Positions 55,352 to 63,979 of a DNA stretch of 64,000 nucleotides are shown here, piece by piece. The notes beneath the pieces are model-generated. The model was not told where the DNA came from, searched no databases, and worked only from the letters and a program-made list of their open reading frames with translations. Location of the stretch: positions 1,116,001-1,180,000 of the forward strand of contig NZ_CP047226.1 of NCBI RefSeq assembly GCF_009867135.1. Reading direction: 5' to 3'. The DNA is from Moraxella osloensis. Lineage in GTDB: Bacteria; Pseudomonadota; Gammaproteobacteria; Pseudomonadales; Moraxellaceae. The translations under genes were made by a program, and so were the position numbers. Within the stretch, counting starts at the first letter, position 1. Each line of letters starts with the position of its first letter.

Positions 55352-57799
55352 ATGTTGCTTTCGATAAGCCATTCATCAAAAAAAACTATCAAACCGTTAA
55401 GTTTAGCTATTTCCTCTATTATTTTGGCAGCCTGTAGCAGTGCGCCAACCAGCACCACCAGTCCAGCAGGTAAACCCATGATTGGATCATCCAGTCACAG
55501 CAAAAGCACGGTACGTAGCGCGCAAGAAAATGCAGCGCTACTGGATATGGATAGTTTGGATGAACTTGAAGGCTTGCTTGAAGCCACCGACATGACCATG
55601 GTAGAGAATAACGCTTTGTTGGTTCAGCGCTATGGTAATCTGTGGGATAGACTGCGCGTCAATTTTCGTATGAACTCCAACGTGTACGATCCGCGTATTG
55701 AAGCGCAGAAAAGTTGGTTTATTAGCCGCCAAGACTATCTAAACCGATTAACAGCGCGTGCTAGCCGCTATTTATACTACACAGTGCGCGAAGCTGAACG
55801 TCGCAATATTCCAACAGAACTGGCATTATTGCCTGTCATTGAAAGCTCTTATGACCCCAATGCCAATAGTAACGCGTCGGCTGCAGGGTTATGGCAGTTT
55901 ATTCCAAGTACAGGTCGTATTTATGGGTTGAATCAAACCAGTACCTTTGATGGTCGCCGTGATGTGATTGAGTCAACCCGTGCCGCTTATGACTATTTGA
56001 CCGCCTTGTATAACCAATTTGGGAGTTGGGAATTGGCATTGGCATCGTATAATGCCGGTCCTGGTCGTATTCAATCTGCGATTAATTACAATGCAGCGCG
56101 CGGGCTACCCACGGATTATTGGTCGCTCAAACTACCCACTGAAACGATGAACTATGTCCCTCGATTTTTGGCAGTGGCGCAAATTGTCAAAAATCCGAGT
56201 ACCTACAATGTGTATTTACCCGCAATTGCAAACCGTCAGCATTTTAGAGGTGTCCCTGCCAATGTCGGGGTGAGCTTGTATGAAATTGCCAGTCTGACAG
56301 GCGTAAGCTACGATGAACTGCGCGCCCTAAATCCTGCGTTGATTGCAGGTGCGGTAGATATGTCAGGCCCAAGCCGTATTCTCATTCCCAATGATCTCAA
56401 TGAATCCATTGACCGTAAAATCACCCAATTACGCGGTAATGGTTATATGAGTCAACAAGGTTATTTGGCAAACAATAGCTATGTCACCCCTAAAACTGTT
56501 ACACCGACTTATAACACACCGACCACAAACTCTGGCAACCAAACCCGACCTACCACCACAAGTCAGGGTGATTCACTCAGTGCCGCCAAACAAGCCTATA
56601 GCAAAAAAGAAACAGTTAATTTGCCATCGTCTAGTAGCGATTTGGCGGCGATGGCAAATAGTATGGTTAAAAACCAAACCACGACTTATATCGCCCCCAT
56701 TCCTAGTACGCCAAGTATCCAAAGCCGCAATACGGTAATCAAAGAACCACCGATTACCGCCACCGAGCAAAAAATAGTGACCGCTGAAATGCAGTCTACT
56801 AATACATTACCAACCACTTCAGCCGTTGTTACTGCCAACAACACCGTGGTGCAAGAGCCGCCTTTATCCAATCAAGAGCGTAACTTGATTGCTAAAGAAA
56901 TTGAAAAAACCGCACCCCAAGTAGAGCAAGCGATTAACCCTACCGATGGTAATATCAAGCTCAATGCTATTCAGACTCAGCAATCTGTGCTAGAAGCCAA
57001 AGGCGAAACCAAAAAACTCAGTTACGAAGAACCGCCAGTGGTGTTGCCAAAAGAGGTCAAAATTACCCAAGCGTCGAGCTTAAATGGCAAAGTCCCAAGC
57101 ACGGCGCAAGCGACCACGAGCAAATCCAATACCACCAGTGAAAGCAAAGCTGTCACGGTTAGCAAGCCGGCTGCCAAAAAACGTCCAAGTGGCACACGCA
57201 GCACCTATCAAGTCAAAGCTGGCGACACCTTGGCAACTATCGCCAGTCGCATGGGTTTGAATTGGCGAGATATCGCTGAATGGAACCAAATTGACCCAAA
57301 TGCTGCCTTGCTAGCAGGTTCAACACTTTACTTATACAACGCCAAGCCTATCGAACCCAAAGTAGCAGAAGCGCCAAAACGCGACTCTGCAAAACCCGAC
57401 AGCAAAAAAGAAACAAAAAAAGAGACTAAAGCAGCCAAAGACGCCCAATCAGAGGAGGATAACAAGCCAGCTTCAAAGCCAGTAAGCAAATATAGTCGTA
57501 GTGATGCACAAGGCTACCAAGTAAAATCAGGTGATAGCCTGACAAACTTGAGTGCAAAATATGGCGTTTCTAAAAGTGAGCTTGCCGCTTTAAATAATTT
57601 AAAAGGTAATGAGTCGTTATTGATTGGTCAAAACATCAAAATTCCGAAAACCACAACAACCTATAAAGTCAAAGCAGGCGAAGGCTTAATCTCTTTGGCA
57701 GGGCGTTTTGGCATTAGTGCTAAAGAATTGGCAAGTATGAATAACTTGTCACCAACAGCATCGCTAAAAGTGGGTCAAACCATTACAGTGCCAAAATAG
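55352..57799 (+). CDS. mltD: Membrane-bound lytic murein transglycosylase D with LysM repeats
   Basis: Outer-membrane lipoprotein that cleaves peptidoglycan glycan strands. In 815 residues: a lipoprotein signal ending LAAC (Cys at about 28); the SLT catalytic domain (about 130-270) with LLPVIESSYDPNANS (catalytic Glu), GLWQFIPSTGRIYGL and LASYNAGPGR; a possible degenerate LysM (about 310-360); a long Thr/Ser/Asn-rich linker (about 375-620); and three clear LysM domains beginning YQVKAGDTL, YQVKSGDSL and YKVKAGEGL. AGGA ahead of ATG 55352 fits, so ATG 55298 is rejected. The linker makes it far longer than E. coli MltD (452). Confidence 0.93.
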   Translation: MLLSISHSSKKTIKPLSLAISSIILAACSSAPTSTTSPAGKPMIGSSSHSKSTVRSAQENAALLDMDSLDELEGLLEATDMTMVENNALLVQRYGNLWDRLRVNFRMNSNVYDPRIEAQKSWFISRQDYLNRLTARASRYLYYTVREAERRNIPTELALLPVIESSYDPNANSNASAAGLWQFIPSTGRIYGLNQTSTFDGRRDVIESTRAAYDYLTALYNQFGSWELALASYNAGPGRIQSAINYNAARGLPTDYWSLKLPTETMNYVPRFLAVAQIVKNPSTYNVYLPAIANRQHFRGVPANVGVSLYEIASLTGVSYDELRALNPALIAGAVDMSGPSRILIPNDLNESIDRKITQLRGNGYMSQQGYLANNSYVTPKTVTPTYNTPTTNSGNQTRPTTTSQGDSLSAAKQAYSKKETVNLPSSSSDLAAMANSMVKNQTTTYIAPIPSTPSIQSRNTVIKEPPITATEQKIVTAEMQSTNTLPTTSAVVTANNTVVQEPPLSNQERNLIAKEIEKTAPQVEQAINPTDGNIKLNAIQTQQSVLEAKGETKKLSYEEPPVVLPKEVKITQASSLNGKVPSTAQATTSKSNTTSESKAVTVSKPAAKKRPSGTRSTYQVKAGDTLATIASRMGLNWRDIAEWNQIDPNAALLAGSTLYLYNAKPIEPKVAEAPKRDSAKPDSKKETKKETKAAKDAQSEEDNKPASKPVSKYSRSDAQGYQVKSGDSLTNLSAKYGVSKSELAALNNLKGNESLLIGQNIKIPKTTTTYKVKAGEGLISLAGRFGISAKELASMNNLSPTASLKVGQTITVPK

Positions 57800-57820
57800 G
57801 TTAACTATAGTTTATAAAAT

Positions 57821-57852
57821 AAAAAACCACTATGTAAAAATAGTGGTTTTTT
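57821..57852 (+). terminator. Terminator after mltD
   Basis: AAAAAACCACTA (57821-57832) pairs perfectly with TAGTGGTTTTTT (57841-57852). Confidence 0.92.
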
Positions 57853-57904
57853 ACTTAAGTTTTAACTCGATTTTTGCATTTAATTTTCATAGTCATTAAG
57901 ACAA

Positions 57905-57938
57905 TAAAAAACGTATTTAATTAAAAATACGCTTTTTT
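57905..57938 (-). terminator. Terminator of the HU gene
   Basis: ACGTATTT (57911-57918) pairs with AAATACGC (57925-57932), with one G-T pair, flanked by A and T runs on both sides. It lies 25 bases past the HU stop. Confidence 0.75.
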
Positions 57939-57962
57939 ACATATAAAGAGAGATAAGGTTAA

Positions 57963-58235
57963 TTAGTTAACCATATCTTTTAAACTTTTACCTGCTTTAA
58001 AGCTTGGCACTTTGCTTGCTGGGATTTGGATTTCTTCTTTAGTCTGTGGGTTACGACCTGTACGTGCTTGGCGTTCTTTCACGCTAAACGTACCAAAGCC
58101 AACTAATGACACGGTGTCATTGGCTTTCATTGCTTCGCCAATCGTTGCGATAAAGGCATTTAATGCTTCAGTTGATTGGGCTTTAGAAAGACCGCTTTTT
58201 TTAGCAATGCTATCAACTAATTCTGACTTATTCAT
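57963..58235 (-). CDS. hup: HU-family DNA-binding protein
   Basis: Histone-like nucleoid protein of 90 residues. [20 protein letters not shown] opens the helical dimer body; [24 protein letters not shown] leads into the DNA-gripping arm, with RNP at the tip; and [20 protein letters not shown] closes it. AAGGAT before ATG 58235 sets the start; the frame continuing to 58418 is not coding. Single genes like this are usually annotated hupB or hupA; sequence alone does not decide alpha or beta, and IHF is excluded by overall pattern. Confidence 0.95.
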   Translation of the reverse strand: MNKSELVDSIAKKSGLSKAQSTEALNAFIATIGEAMKANDTVSLVGFGTFSVKERQARTGRNPQTKEEIQIPASKVPSFKAGKSLKDMVN

Positions 58236-58683
58236 AAGAATATCCTTCAAATTTTTAGGGATGAAAATAAACGTTATATATACAAAGCATACGCTTGACA
58301 AGTAATTAGGCTCAAAGCCTTGAGTATCAAGTGCTGCATAAGTAATTATGATTCGATTATAAGTAAACTCCAACGGCTTAACAAGCAGTTTAATCATAAT
58401 TTCTGTGCAATTAAGCATTGATTAACGTGTTTTTGCAAAATATAGCGGTTGGCACACCAAACGATAACATTTTATTTCAACAAAAACCGCTAAAACTTGA
58501 TATATACAGCTATAGTGAGTAAAAGTGGCTAAAAATCAATCTCGCAATGATTTCTTGACTAATATTCAGCGACTGACAGTATTTTATACCAGACTTACAA
58601 TAATTAATGTTATTAACACCCTTTTAAAGCTACACTATCGACAAATTACAAAACCCATATTTGATTAATTTTGTGGAAATTTA
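58236..58683. other. 448-bp divergent spacer between hup and the UbiJ-like gene
   Basis: It holds the hup promoter (58356-58384, minus) with a leader of about 113 bases and short inverted repeats such as CTCAA/TTGAG near 58310-58324. There is also an 8-bp inverted pair TAGCGGTT (58443-58450) and AACCGCTA (58485-58492). No gene is seen. Confidence 0.5.
58356..58384 (-). promoter_or_regulatory. Sigma-70-type promoter of hup
   Basis: On the minus strand TTGTTA (58384-58379), a 17-base spacer, and a perfect TATAAT (58361-58356). Transcription would start near 58349, giving a leader of about 113 bases before the HU ATG. Confidence 0.6.
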
Positions 58684-59346
58684 ATGAACGATAATTTTCA
58701 AACTTCGACCAATGCCCCAAGCAATATAGCCACGACAGCGCTCAATGTGGTATTAGTGATTATTGAAACCTTGCTGACCCTGTTGCTACGTTTTGATGCA
58801 GATCTTCGTAAGACTGTTTATCCTTTAGCCACGACCAATACTGTCGTTCGTATTCACGCTTATATCCCAAACGTCACTTTTTATGTGACTTTTACCGTTA
58901 ACGGCATTTTGTTAGACAGTCAATTACAGCCTTCTCAGCAGGTCGATGTGACCATCAATGGCTTTACTTGGCAAATCGCCCAGAATTTATTTACCAACCA
59001 GCCCAAAGCCATCGAGCAGCTACAAATCCGCGGCGAAGCACAAAAGATGGCAGAGGTGAAGGCTTTTTTACATCAAATTGGTATCAATCAGCTATTACAA
59101 GTCATCACAAAAGCAGTCAAAGGCGATAAAGACAAGCAAAAAGTCAAAAAACCTATCAAAACCGATGCTGACTATAAACAACAAGTCGAGGCACTCAATA
59201 GCCAAGTCAACGCCGCAAATCTACAAAAAACAGCGCTTGAAGCACAAATTTTAGAATTAAACAGTAAAAATAAATGGATGAAACGCGCGGCAATTGCATT
59301 TTTTGTATTATTCATCGTTTGTGCGATTGGTTGGGCGGTAAAATAA
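58684..59346 (+). CDS. SCP2/UbiJ-like protein with coiled coil and C-terminal membrane anchor
   Basis: A 220-residue protein. Residues about 15-140 show an SCP2-like lipid-binding pattern similar to UbiJ: a leading hydrophobic helix ALNVVLVIIETLLTLLLRFD, strand-rich FYVTFTVNGILLDSQ and VDVTINGFTW, and the turn IEQLQIRGEAQKMAEVKAFLHQIG. A Lys-rich linker and a coiled coil (about 165-195, with heptads in YKQQVEALNSQVNAANLQ) follow, then KNKWMKRAAIAFFVLFIVCAIGWAVK, a C-terminal membrane helix. UbiJ assists ubiquinone synthesis and has the SCP2 plus coiled coil, but not a membrane anchor. No ubiE is adjacent, so the assignment is tentative. Confidence 0.6.
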   Translation: MNDNFQTSTNAPSNIATTALNVVLVIIETLLTLLLRFDADLRKTVYPLATTNTVVRIHAYIPNVTFYVTFTVNGILLDSQLQPSQQVDVTINGFTWQIAQNLFTNQPKAIEQLQIRGEAQKMAEVKAFLHQIGINQLLQVITKAVKGDKDKQKVKKPIKTDADYKQQVEALNSQVNAANLQKTALEAQILELNSKNKWMKRAAIAFFVLFIVCAIGWAVK

Positions 59347-59437
59347 CACCCATTCCCCCCCCTATATGGCTTTGATAAAAAATTGCTTTGATAAAAAAAT
59401 TGCTTATCATTGAGTAAATAAATCTGAGAAATAAATA

Positions 59438-59485
59438 AATCCGAGTGTTTTAGTAAGAATTAATCTTGACTAAAAGACTCGGATT
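59438..59485 (+). promoter_or_regulatory. Long hairpin overlapping the iscR promoter
   Basis: A 17-base arm at 59438-59454 (AATCCGAGTGTTTTAGT) pairs, with one mismatch, with 59469-59485. The right arm contains most of the -35 region and the IscR-like site. It may also end transcripts from the upstream gene, since TTTT follows. Confidence 0.6.
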
Positions 59486-59495
59486 TTCATATAAT
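59462..59495 (+). promoter_or_regulatory. iscR promoter with candidate IscR type 1 site
   Basis: TTGACT (59466-59471), an 18-base spacer and TATAAT (59490-59495) form a strong sigma-70 promoter. The stretch 59462-59486 fits the E. coli type 1 IscR consensus, as I remember it, at about 19 of 25 positions, with the core TTGACTAAAAGACTCGG. This suggests autorepression by [2Fe-2S]-IscR at the -35 element. Confidence 0.6.
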
Positions 59496-59575
59496 AGCCA
59501 TACCAACCATAAAACGTGTTTTCACAGCTTACTGTGCTTGAACGGATTTAAATTTTTAACTTAAGTGGGGCTACT

Positions 59576-60190
59576 ATGCGATTGACAACCCGAGGACGCT
59601 ATGCAGTGACGGCGCTGCTAGATTTGGCATTGCAAGAGCAAAAACATGAATTGGCTGTGTCATTGTCTGATATCGCAAAACGTCAAGAGATTTCTATTTC
59701 TTATCTTGAGCAGTTGTTTTCAAAGCTGCGTAAAAAAGGGTTAGTCGTGAGCACTCGCGGTGCGTCAGGCGGTTACCATATTGCCAAACCCATCAATGAA
59801 ATCTCGATTATGACCATTATTTCAGCAGTTGATGAGTCGGTGGATGCTAGAGCTTGCGAAGGTAAGGGCAACTGCCAAGACGGCGCCATGTGTTTAACCC
59901 ATGATTTATGGAATGGATTGTCTGAGCAAATTGAAAACTATTTGTCCACCGTGACACTAGATACGCTTATCAATCGTCAAATTATCCGTGAAATTTCTGA
60001 GCGTCAAATTTTGATGGTTGAAGATATGCAGCATAAGGCTCAATCTGCGGTAAACCCAATGACAGAGGCACCGGTATCGCAACGAGCAAAGCATAGCACC
60101 ACTAAAGTTAGTAATATTAGTAATAATCATTCATTAGCTGATAACAGCAAAACCTTAAAACAGAATTCTGGGGAGAATTTGTTAGCATGA
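59576..60190 (+). CDS. iscR: Fe-S cluster assembly transcriptional regulator IscR
   Basis: Rrf2-family regulator that binds a [2Fe-2S] cluster and represses the isc operon. The winged helix opens [20 protein letters not shown], with the recognition region [19 protein letters not shown]. The cluster ligands are C92, C98 and C104 in [14 protein letters not shown] and H107 just after. At 204 residues it exceeds E. coli IscR (162): a Ser/Asn-rich tail (about 150-204) is added. Its TGA overlaps the iscS ATG (ATGA). A candidate IscR site lies in its own promoter. Confidence 0.95.
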   Translation: MRLTTRGRYAVTALLDLALQEQKHELAVSLSDIAKRQEISISYLEQLFSKLRKKGLVVSTRGASGGYHIAKPINEISIMTIISAVDESVDARACEGKGNCQDGAMCLTHDLWNGLSEQIENYLSTVTLDTLINRQIIREISERQILMVEDMQHKAQSAVNPMTEAPVSQRAKHSTTKVSNISNNHSLADNSKTLKQNSGENLLA

Positions 60191-61404
60191 ATAAATTAGT
60201 CTATTTAGATTATGCCGCGACTACACCAATTGATGAGCAAGTCGCCCAAAAGATGATGAAATACATGACCTTTGATGGCGTGTTTGGTAATCCTGCCTCG
60301 CGTTCGCATGGGTTTGGTTGGCAAGCCGAGGAAGCGGTTGAAACTGCCCGTGAGCAAATTGCAGAATTAATCAACGCTGATTCACGTGAAATTGTGTTTA
60401 CTTCAGGGGCTACTGAGTCAGACAATTTGGCGATTAAAGGCGCGGCGCAATTTTATAGTGGTAAAGGCAAACACATTATTACCAGTAAAATTGAACATAA
60501 AGCTGTGCTAGACGTCTGCCGTGAATTAGAAACAGAAGGTTTTGAAATTACCTATCTAGACCCACAGCCAAAGACAGGTCTAATTACGGTTGACCAAGTC
60601 AAAGAGGTTATTCGTGAAGATACTATTTTAGTGACCCTAATGATGGTGAATAACGAACTTGGCACCCTAACAGATGTTGCGGCGATTGGTGAAATCACAC
60701 GTGAAAAAGGTATTATTTTTCATGTCGATGCGGCGCAAGCAGCTGGTAAAACTCCGATTGATTTAGAGCAATTAAAAGTTGATTTGATGAGTTTTTCTGC
60801 CCATAAAATTTATGGCCCTAAAGGTATTGGTGCTTTATATGTTCGCCGCAAACCACGTGTGCGTCTAAAATCTCAAATGCAAGGTGGTGGTCATGAGCGT
60901 GGTATGCGTTCAGGTACTTTGGCAACGCATCAGATTGTGGGGATGGGTGAGGCCTTTGCCATTGCGGGCAAACGTATGGCAGAAGATGAAGCCAGATTGA
61001 CAAAACTGCGTCAACGCCTTTGGGATGGCTTAAAAGAGCTTGATGAAATTTATCTTAATGGTGACATGAATCACAGTATTCCAAACATCGTCAACATCAG
61101 CTTTAACTTTGTAGAAGGCGAATCGTTGATGATGTCATTGAAAGATTTTGCCGTGTCGTCGGGTTCTGCTTGTACGTCAGCGACGCTTGAGCCTTCGTAC
61201 GTATTACGCGCGCTTGGATTGTCAGATGAGCTTGCTCACAGTTCAATTCGTTTTAGTTTGGGTCGCTATACCACCGAAGAAGATGTTGACCATGCGATTG
61301 CTGAGATGCGAACTGCGGTTGAAAAATTACGCGCTTTATCACCGCTTTGGGACATGTACCAAGAAGGCGTTGATTTAAATAGTGTGGAATGGAACGAACA
61401 TTAA
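60187..61404 (+). CDS. iscS: Cysteine desulfurase IscS
   Basis: PLP enzyme that takes sulfur from cysteine for Fe-S cluster, thiouridine and other uses. The 405 residues open [30 protein letters not shown] (about 75-88) and [12 protein letters not shown] (about 155-166) are present, with [10 protein letters not shown] (about 179-188), [19 protein letters not shown] (about 200-218, PLP Lys) and [17 protein letters not shown] (about 324-340, catalytic Cys). Length and motifs match IscS rather than NifS or SufS. It overlaps iscR by four bases and is itself overlapped by the next gene by one base. Confidence 0.98.
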   Translation: MNKLVYLDYAATTPIDEQVAQKMMKYMTFDGVFGNPASRSHGFGWQAEEAVETAREQIAELINADSREIVFTSGATESDNLAIKGAAQFYSGKGKHIITSKIEHKAVLDVCRELETEGFEITYLDPQPKTGLITVDQVKEVIREDTILVTLMMVNNELGTLTDVAAIGEITREKGIIFHVDAAQAAGKTPIDLEQLKVDLMSFSAHKIYGPKGIGALYVRRKPRVRLKSQMQGGGHERGMRSGTLATHQIVGMGEAFAIAGKRMAEDEARLTKLRQRLWDGLKELDEIYLNGDMNHSIPNIVNISFNFVEGESLMMSLKDFAVSSGSACTSATLEPSYVLRALGLSDELAHSSIRFSLGRYTTEEDVDHAIAEMRTAVEKLRALSPLWDMYQEGVDLNSVEWNEH

Positions 61405-62294
61405 TGCTTAGAATTGTTCTTAGTAACTTATTCTTGATAGCAGTTTATAGTAGTAATAGTTTTGCACAGTTACCTAAGATTGAAAAAGGTGCACCGCTTT
61501 CATTTTTAAGCTATGGAGCAAATCTTAGTGGTTCTCAAGCAAATGAAAGTCATAATTTTTACTCAGATGGTACGTATTGTCAAACGTTTGGTGGGGGTGG
61601 GGCATTTGCAGTTTTTGGCGGTAAATGGTTTTATAAAACACCTACACTGATTGAGACGACTATAAATCCACTCAGTCAAAATTATTTTGCATATTGGGAT
61701 TTGGATCAGGATAGTTCGATTCGTTCTTATGTTTACCTAACGCAATTTTTAACGAACGACAAGGAAAAGTTAATTATTGGTTTTGGAGACAATGAGCCAA
61801 CTAATATTGGTTGGTACTATACCAAAATGACGGATACAAATTTATTGATTCCGCCAAATGCTCAAGCCTTATTTGTAGGTGATGGCAGTAGCGACATTTA
61901 TGGAAATTATATTTTAAGGCGCTTTCCATTATTTCCAAAACCGAACGTTGAAAGTTATAACTTTAAATATGTTGTAAGTAAAGATTTTAATAGTGCTAAG
62001 GAAATACCAATTAAAGATGATTTTTTTAGCTATCAACTCATCAATAGTCAATTAATTTTTAAGGGTTTAGGAAATTCAAAACCACTTGAAACAATTAATA
62101 GTAAAAAAATTGAGTTAAATCCAAAAGATGATGACTACATTTATGAAAAACAACAGTATGAATATTGTCGCACAGGCAAAGGTGTTGTGATGTTTGAGCC
62201 TACATTAGTTAGCAAAGAGCCTATTTTGCCGACTGAAATTCAATGGAAAGGCATTATTAAAAACAATGTAAATTGGTCGAAAATTTCACAGTAA
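61404..62294 (+). CDS. Unknown exported protein inserted between iscS and iscU
   Basis: A 296-residue precursor. The first 22 residues form a signal peptide ([15 protein letters not shown], ending SFAQ), so the mature protein should be periplasmic or outer-membrane associated, unlike the cytosolic Isc proteins. It contains two or more lone Cys (in GTYCQTF and YEYCRTGKG) and many aromatic and beta-prone residues. I recognise no family. Its ATG overlaps the iscS TAA (TAATG), implying translational coupling, and iscU follows after 39 bp. It looks distinctly more AT-rich than the isc genes, consistent with acquisition. Confidence 0.8.
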   Translation: MLRIVLSNLFLIAVYSSNSFAQLPKIEKGAPLSFLSYGANLSGSQANESHNFYSDGTYCQTFGGGGAFAVFGGKWFYKTPTLIETTINPLSQNYFAYWDLDQDSSIRSYVYLTQFLTNDKEKLIIGFGDNEPTNIGWYYTKMTDTNLLIPPNAQALFVGDGSSDIYGNYILRRFPLFPKPNVESYNFKYVVSKDFNSAKEIPIKDDFFSYQLINSQLIFKGLGNSKPLETINSKKIELNPKDDDYIYEKQQYEYCRTGKGVVMFEPTLVSKEPILPTEIQWKGIIKNNVNWSKISQ

Positions 62295-62333
62295 TTATTT
62301 TAGCTAGCTTGTATCAAGCGAATGGAGTAAAAA

Positions 62334-62717
62334 ATGGCTTATTCAGACAAAGTTTTAGATCATTATGAAAATCCACGCAATGTGGGAAACTTAGATAAAG
62401 ATGCCAAAAATGTCGGTACCGGTATGGTCGGCGCGCCAGCCTGTGGTGATGTGATGCGCCTGCAAATCCAAGTCGGTGATAACGGTATTATTGAAGATGC
62501 GCGCTTTAAAACCTATGGCTGTGGTTCAGCCATTGCCTCAAGCTCATTGGTTACAGAATGGCTTAAAGGCAAAACTTTGGATGAAGCCAGTACCATTAAG
62601 AATAAAGATATTGCTGAAGAGTTGGCTCTGCCGCCTGTTAAAGTGCACTGCTCAGTGCTGGCAGAAGACGCCATTAAAGCAGCGATTGAAGATTATAAAT
62701 CCAAAGCTGAAGCTTGA
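62334..62717 (+). CDS. iscU: Fe-S cluster assembly scaffold IscU
   Basis: Scaffold on which IscS and the chaperones HscAB build and deliver [2Fe-2S] clusters. All cluster ligands are present in 127 residues: C37 (APACGDVM), C63 (TYGCGSA) and C106 (KVHCSVLAEDA). The LPPVK motif (about 99-103), bound by HscA, precedes the last Cys. It opens MAYSDKVLDHYENPRNVG, as expected. It is separated from iscS by the unknown exported protein gene, which is unusual. Confidence 0.97.
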   Translation: MAYSDKVLDHYENPRNVGNLDKDAKNVGTGMVGAPACGDVMRLQIQVGDNGIIEDARFKTYGCGSAIASSSLVTEWLKGKTLDEASTIKNKDIAEELALPPVKVHCSVLAEDAIKAAIEDYKSKAEA

Positions 62718-62841
62718 TTGATTTCACGATTGTCACAGTCTTATTGATTCATCCTCAATAAGATTGTGTGTGAGTCGCTCAAAGTGACTGGCCTAAAGAT
62801 TGAAATGATTGCAGATTGACATGAGTAGATGGGGTAGTAAA

Positions 62842-63162
62842 GTGATTGAATTATCAAACGATGCAGCTCAACATGTACGCGAGTTTTTGCAAAACCGTGG
62901 TCATGGGGAAGGTATCCGTGTGGGTATCCGTACCGCAGGTTGTTCTGGTTTAGCTTATGTGCTGGAATTTGTTGATGAGCCAGACCCTAACGACCAACGT
63001 TTTGAAAGCAATGGGGTTAGTGTATTTATCGATCCAAAAAGCTTAGTTTATCTTAATGGTTTGAAAATGGATTTTGTCAAAGAAGGTCTCAATGAAGGCT
63101 TTAAATTTAGTAATCCAAACCAAAAAGGTGAGTGTGGCTGTGGTGAATCTTTCACCGTTTAG
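62842..63162 (+). CDS. iscA: Iron-sulfur cluster assembly protein IscA
   Basis: A-type carrier passing clusters to target proteins. The three conserved cysteines are in [13 protein letters not shown] and the C-terminal [12 protein letters not shown] prefer GTG 62842 (106 residues, [15 protein letters not shown]), because GGGG at 62831-62834 is correctly spaced and the family begins here. ATG 62821 or TTG 62809 would add 7 or 11 residues with no clear ribosome site. It lies about 120 bp after iscU and 53 bp before hscB, the standard isc order. Confidence 0.94.
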   Translation: MIELSNDAAQHVREFLQNRGHGEGIRVGIRTAGCSGLAYVLEFVDEPDPNDQRFESNGVSVFIDPKSLVYLNGLKMDFVKEGLNEGFKFSNPNQKGECGCGESFTV

Positions 63163-63215
63163 TTTTTAATATTTTTTTTGTCAGTATAGTGATGGCTCGG
63201 TAGGGGAAGTTGAAA

Positions 63216-63848
63216 ATGGTTAATTATTTTGAGTTGATGAATATACCCCAACAATATCAAATTGATATCGCCAAACTTCAGCAGACCCTTCGCCAACTTC
63301 AATCTAAGTTCCATCCTGACAACAATCTTGATGCGTCTGTAGCTGAGCAAAACCTTTCGCTATCTGCTAATACCGATGGTTTTTTGCGTGAATCAATCGC
63401 CAAATTATCCGCACTAAAGCCTGAGCAAGCGTCTGCTATTATTAATGAAGCCTATAATACGCTTAAAAACCCCGACTCTCGCGCGTCACATTTATTGGCA
63501 CTCAAAGGCATTTCACAATCTATTAATCAGCCGATTCGTGATTTGGACTTTTTAGACGATGCCATGTCATTTCGCATCGATTTAGACGATGCTGATAGCC
63601 AAAGTATTACCTTGCTTAGCAAAAAACTTACCGAATGGCTAAATAATTATCAACTTGCTTTTGACGAGGTTTACCAAAAAATTGATAACTCAGCTGCAGC
63701 TGAGGCTAATGATGATGCCTTAACCAAACAGGCGATAGATATTATTCAAAAACTGCAGTTTTTGGTTAAACTGCAAGCAGATGTAGCAAAAACCACCGAT
63801 GAATTAGCCCAGCAGAATTTTGATAATGATGATGATCTCTACGTGTAA
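63216..63848 (+). CDS. hscB: Fe-S assembly co-chaperone HscB
   Basis: J-domain protein that recruits the chaperone HscA to IscU. The J-domain (about 1-90) begins VNYFELMNIPQQYQIDIAKL and holds the HPD motif in SKFHPDNNLD (about 32-41). The C-terminal three-helix domain (about 110-200) matches HscB: DDAMSFRIDLDD and IIQKLQFLVKLQADV. At 210 residues it is longer than E. coli HscB (171), largely through a polar insertion near 41-60 and an acidic tail. GGGGAAG precedes ATG 63216; TTG 63210 is less likely. hscA and fdx presumably lie beyond the window. Confidence 0.93.
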   Translation: MVNYFELMNIPQQYQIDIAKLQQTLRQLQSKFHPDNNLDASVAEQNLSLSANTDGFLRESIAKLSALKPEQASAIINEAYNTLKNPDSRASHLLALKGISQSINQPIRDLDFLDDAMSFRIDLDDADSQSITLLSKKLTEWLNNYQLAFDEVYQKIDNSAAAEANDDALTKQAIDIIQKLQFLVKLQADVAKTTDELAQQNFDNDDDLYV

Positions 63849-63943
63849 ATCATGATTAAAGGGTAAGTTGTCCTAGCATTGGTTAAGTTTTATTTGGTTT
63901 ATCATGTTTTTAATTTATAATACCATCCGTTTTGACTTTCCAT

Positions 63944-63979
63944 AAAGATACAAACTAAGCTAAAGATATAAACTAAGCT
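63944..63979. repeat. 18-bp tandem duplication after hscB
   Basis: TAAAGATACAAACTAAGC (63944-63961) is followed directly by TAAAGATATAAACTAAGC (63962-63979), one base different. The rest of 63849-64000 shows no gene. Confidence 0.9.

Noticed and set aside
58236..58418. 61-residue N-terminal extension of the HU protein
   Set aside because: HU family proteins start at MNKSEL. The extension overlaps the predicted promoter, and AAGGAT is correctly placed for ATG 58235.
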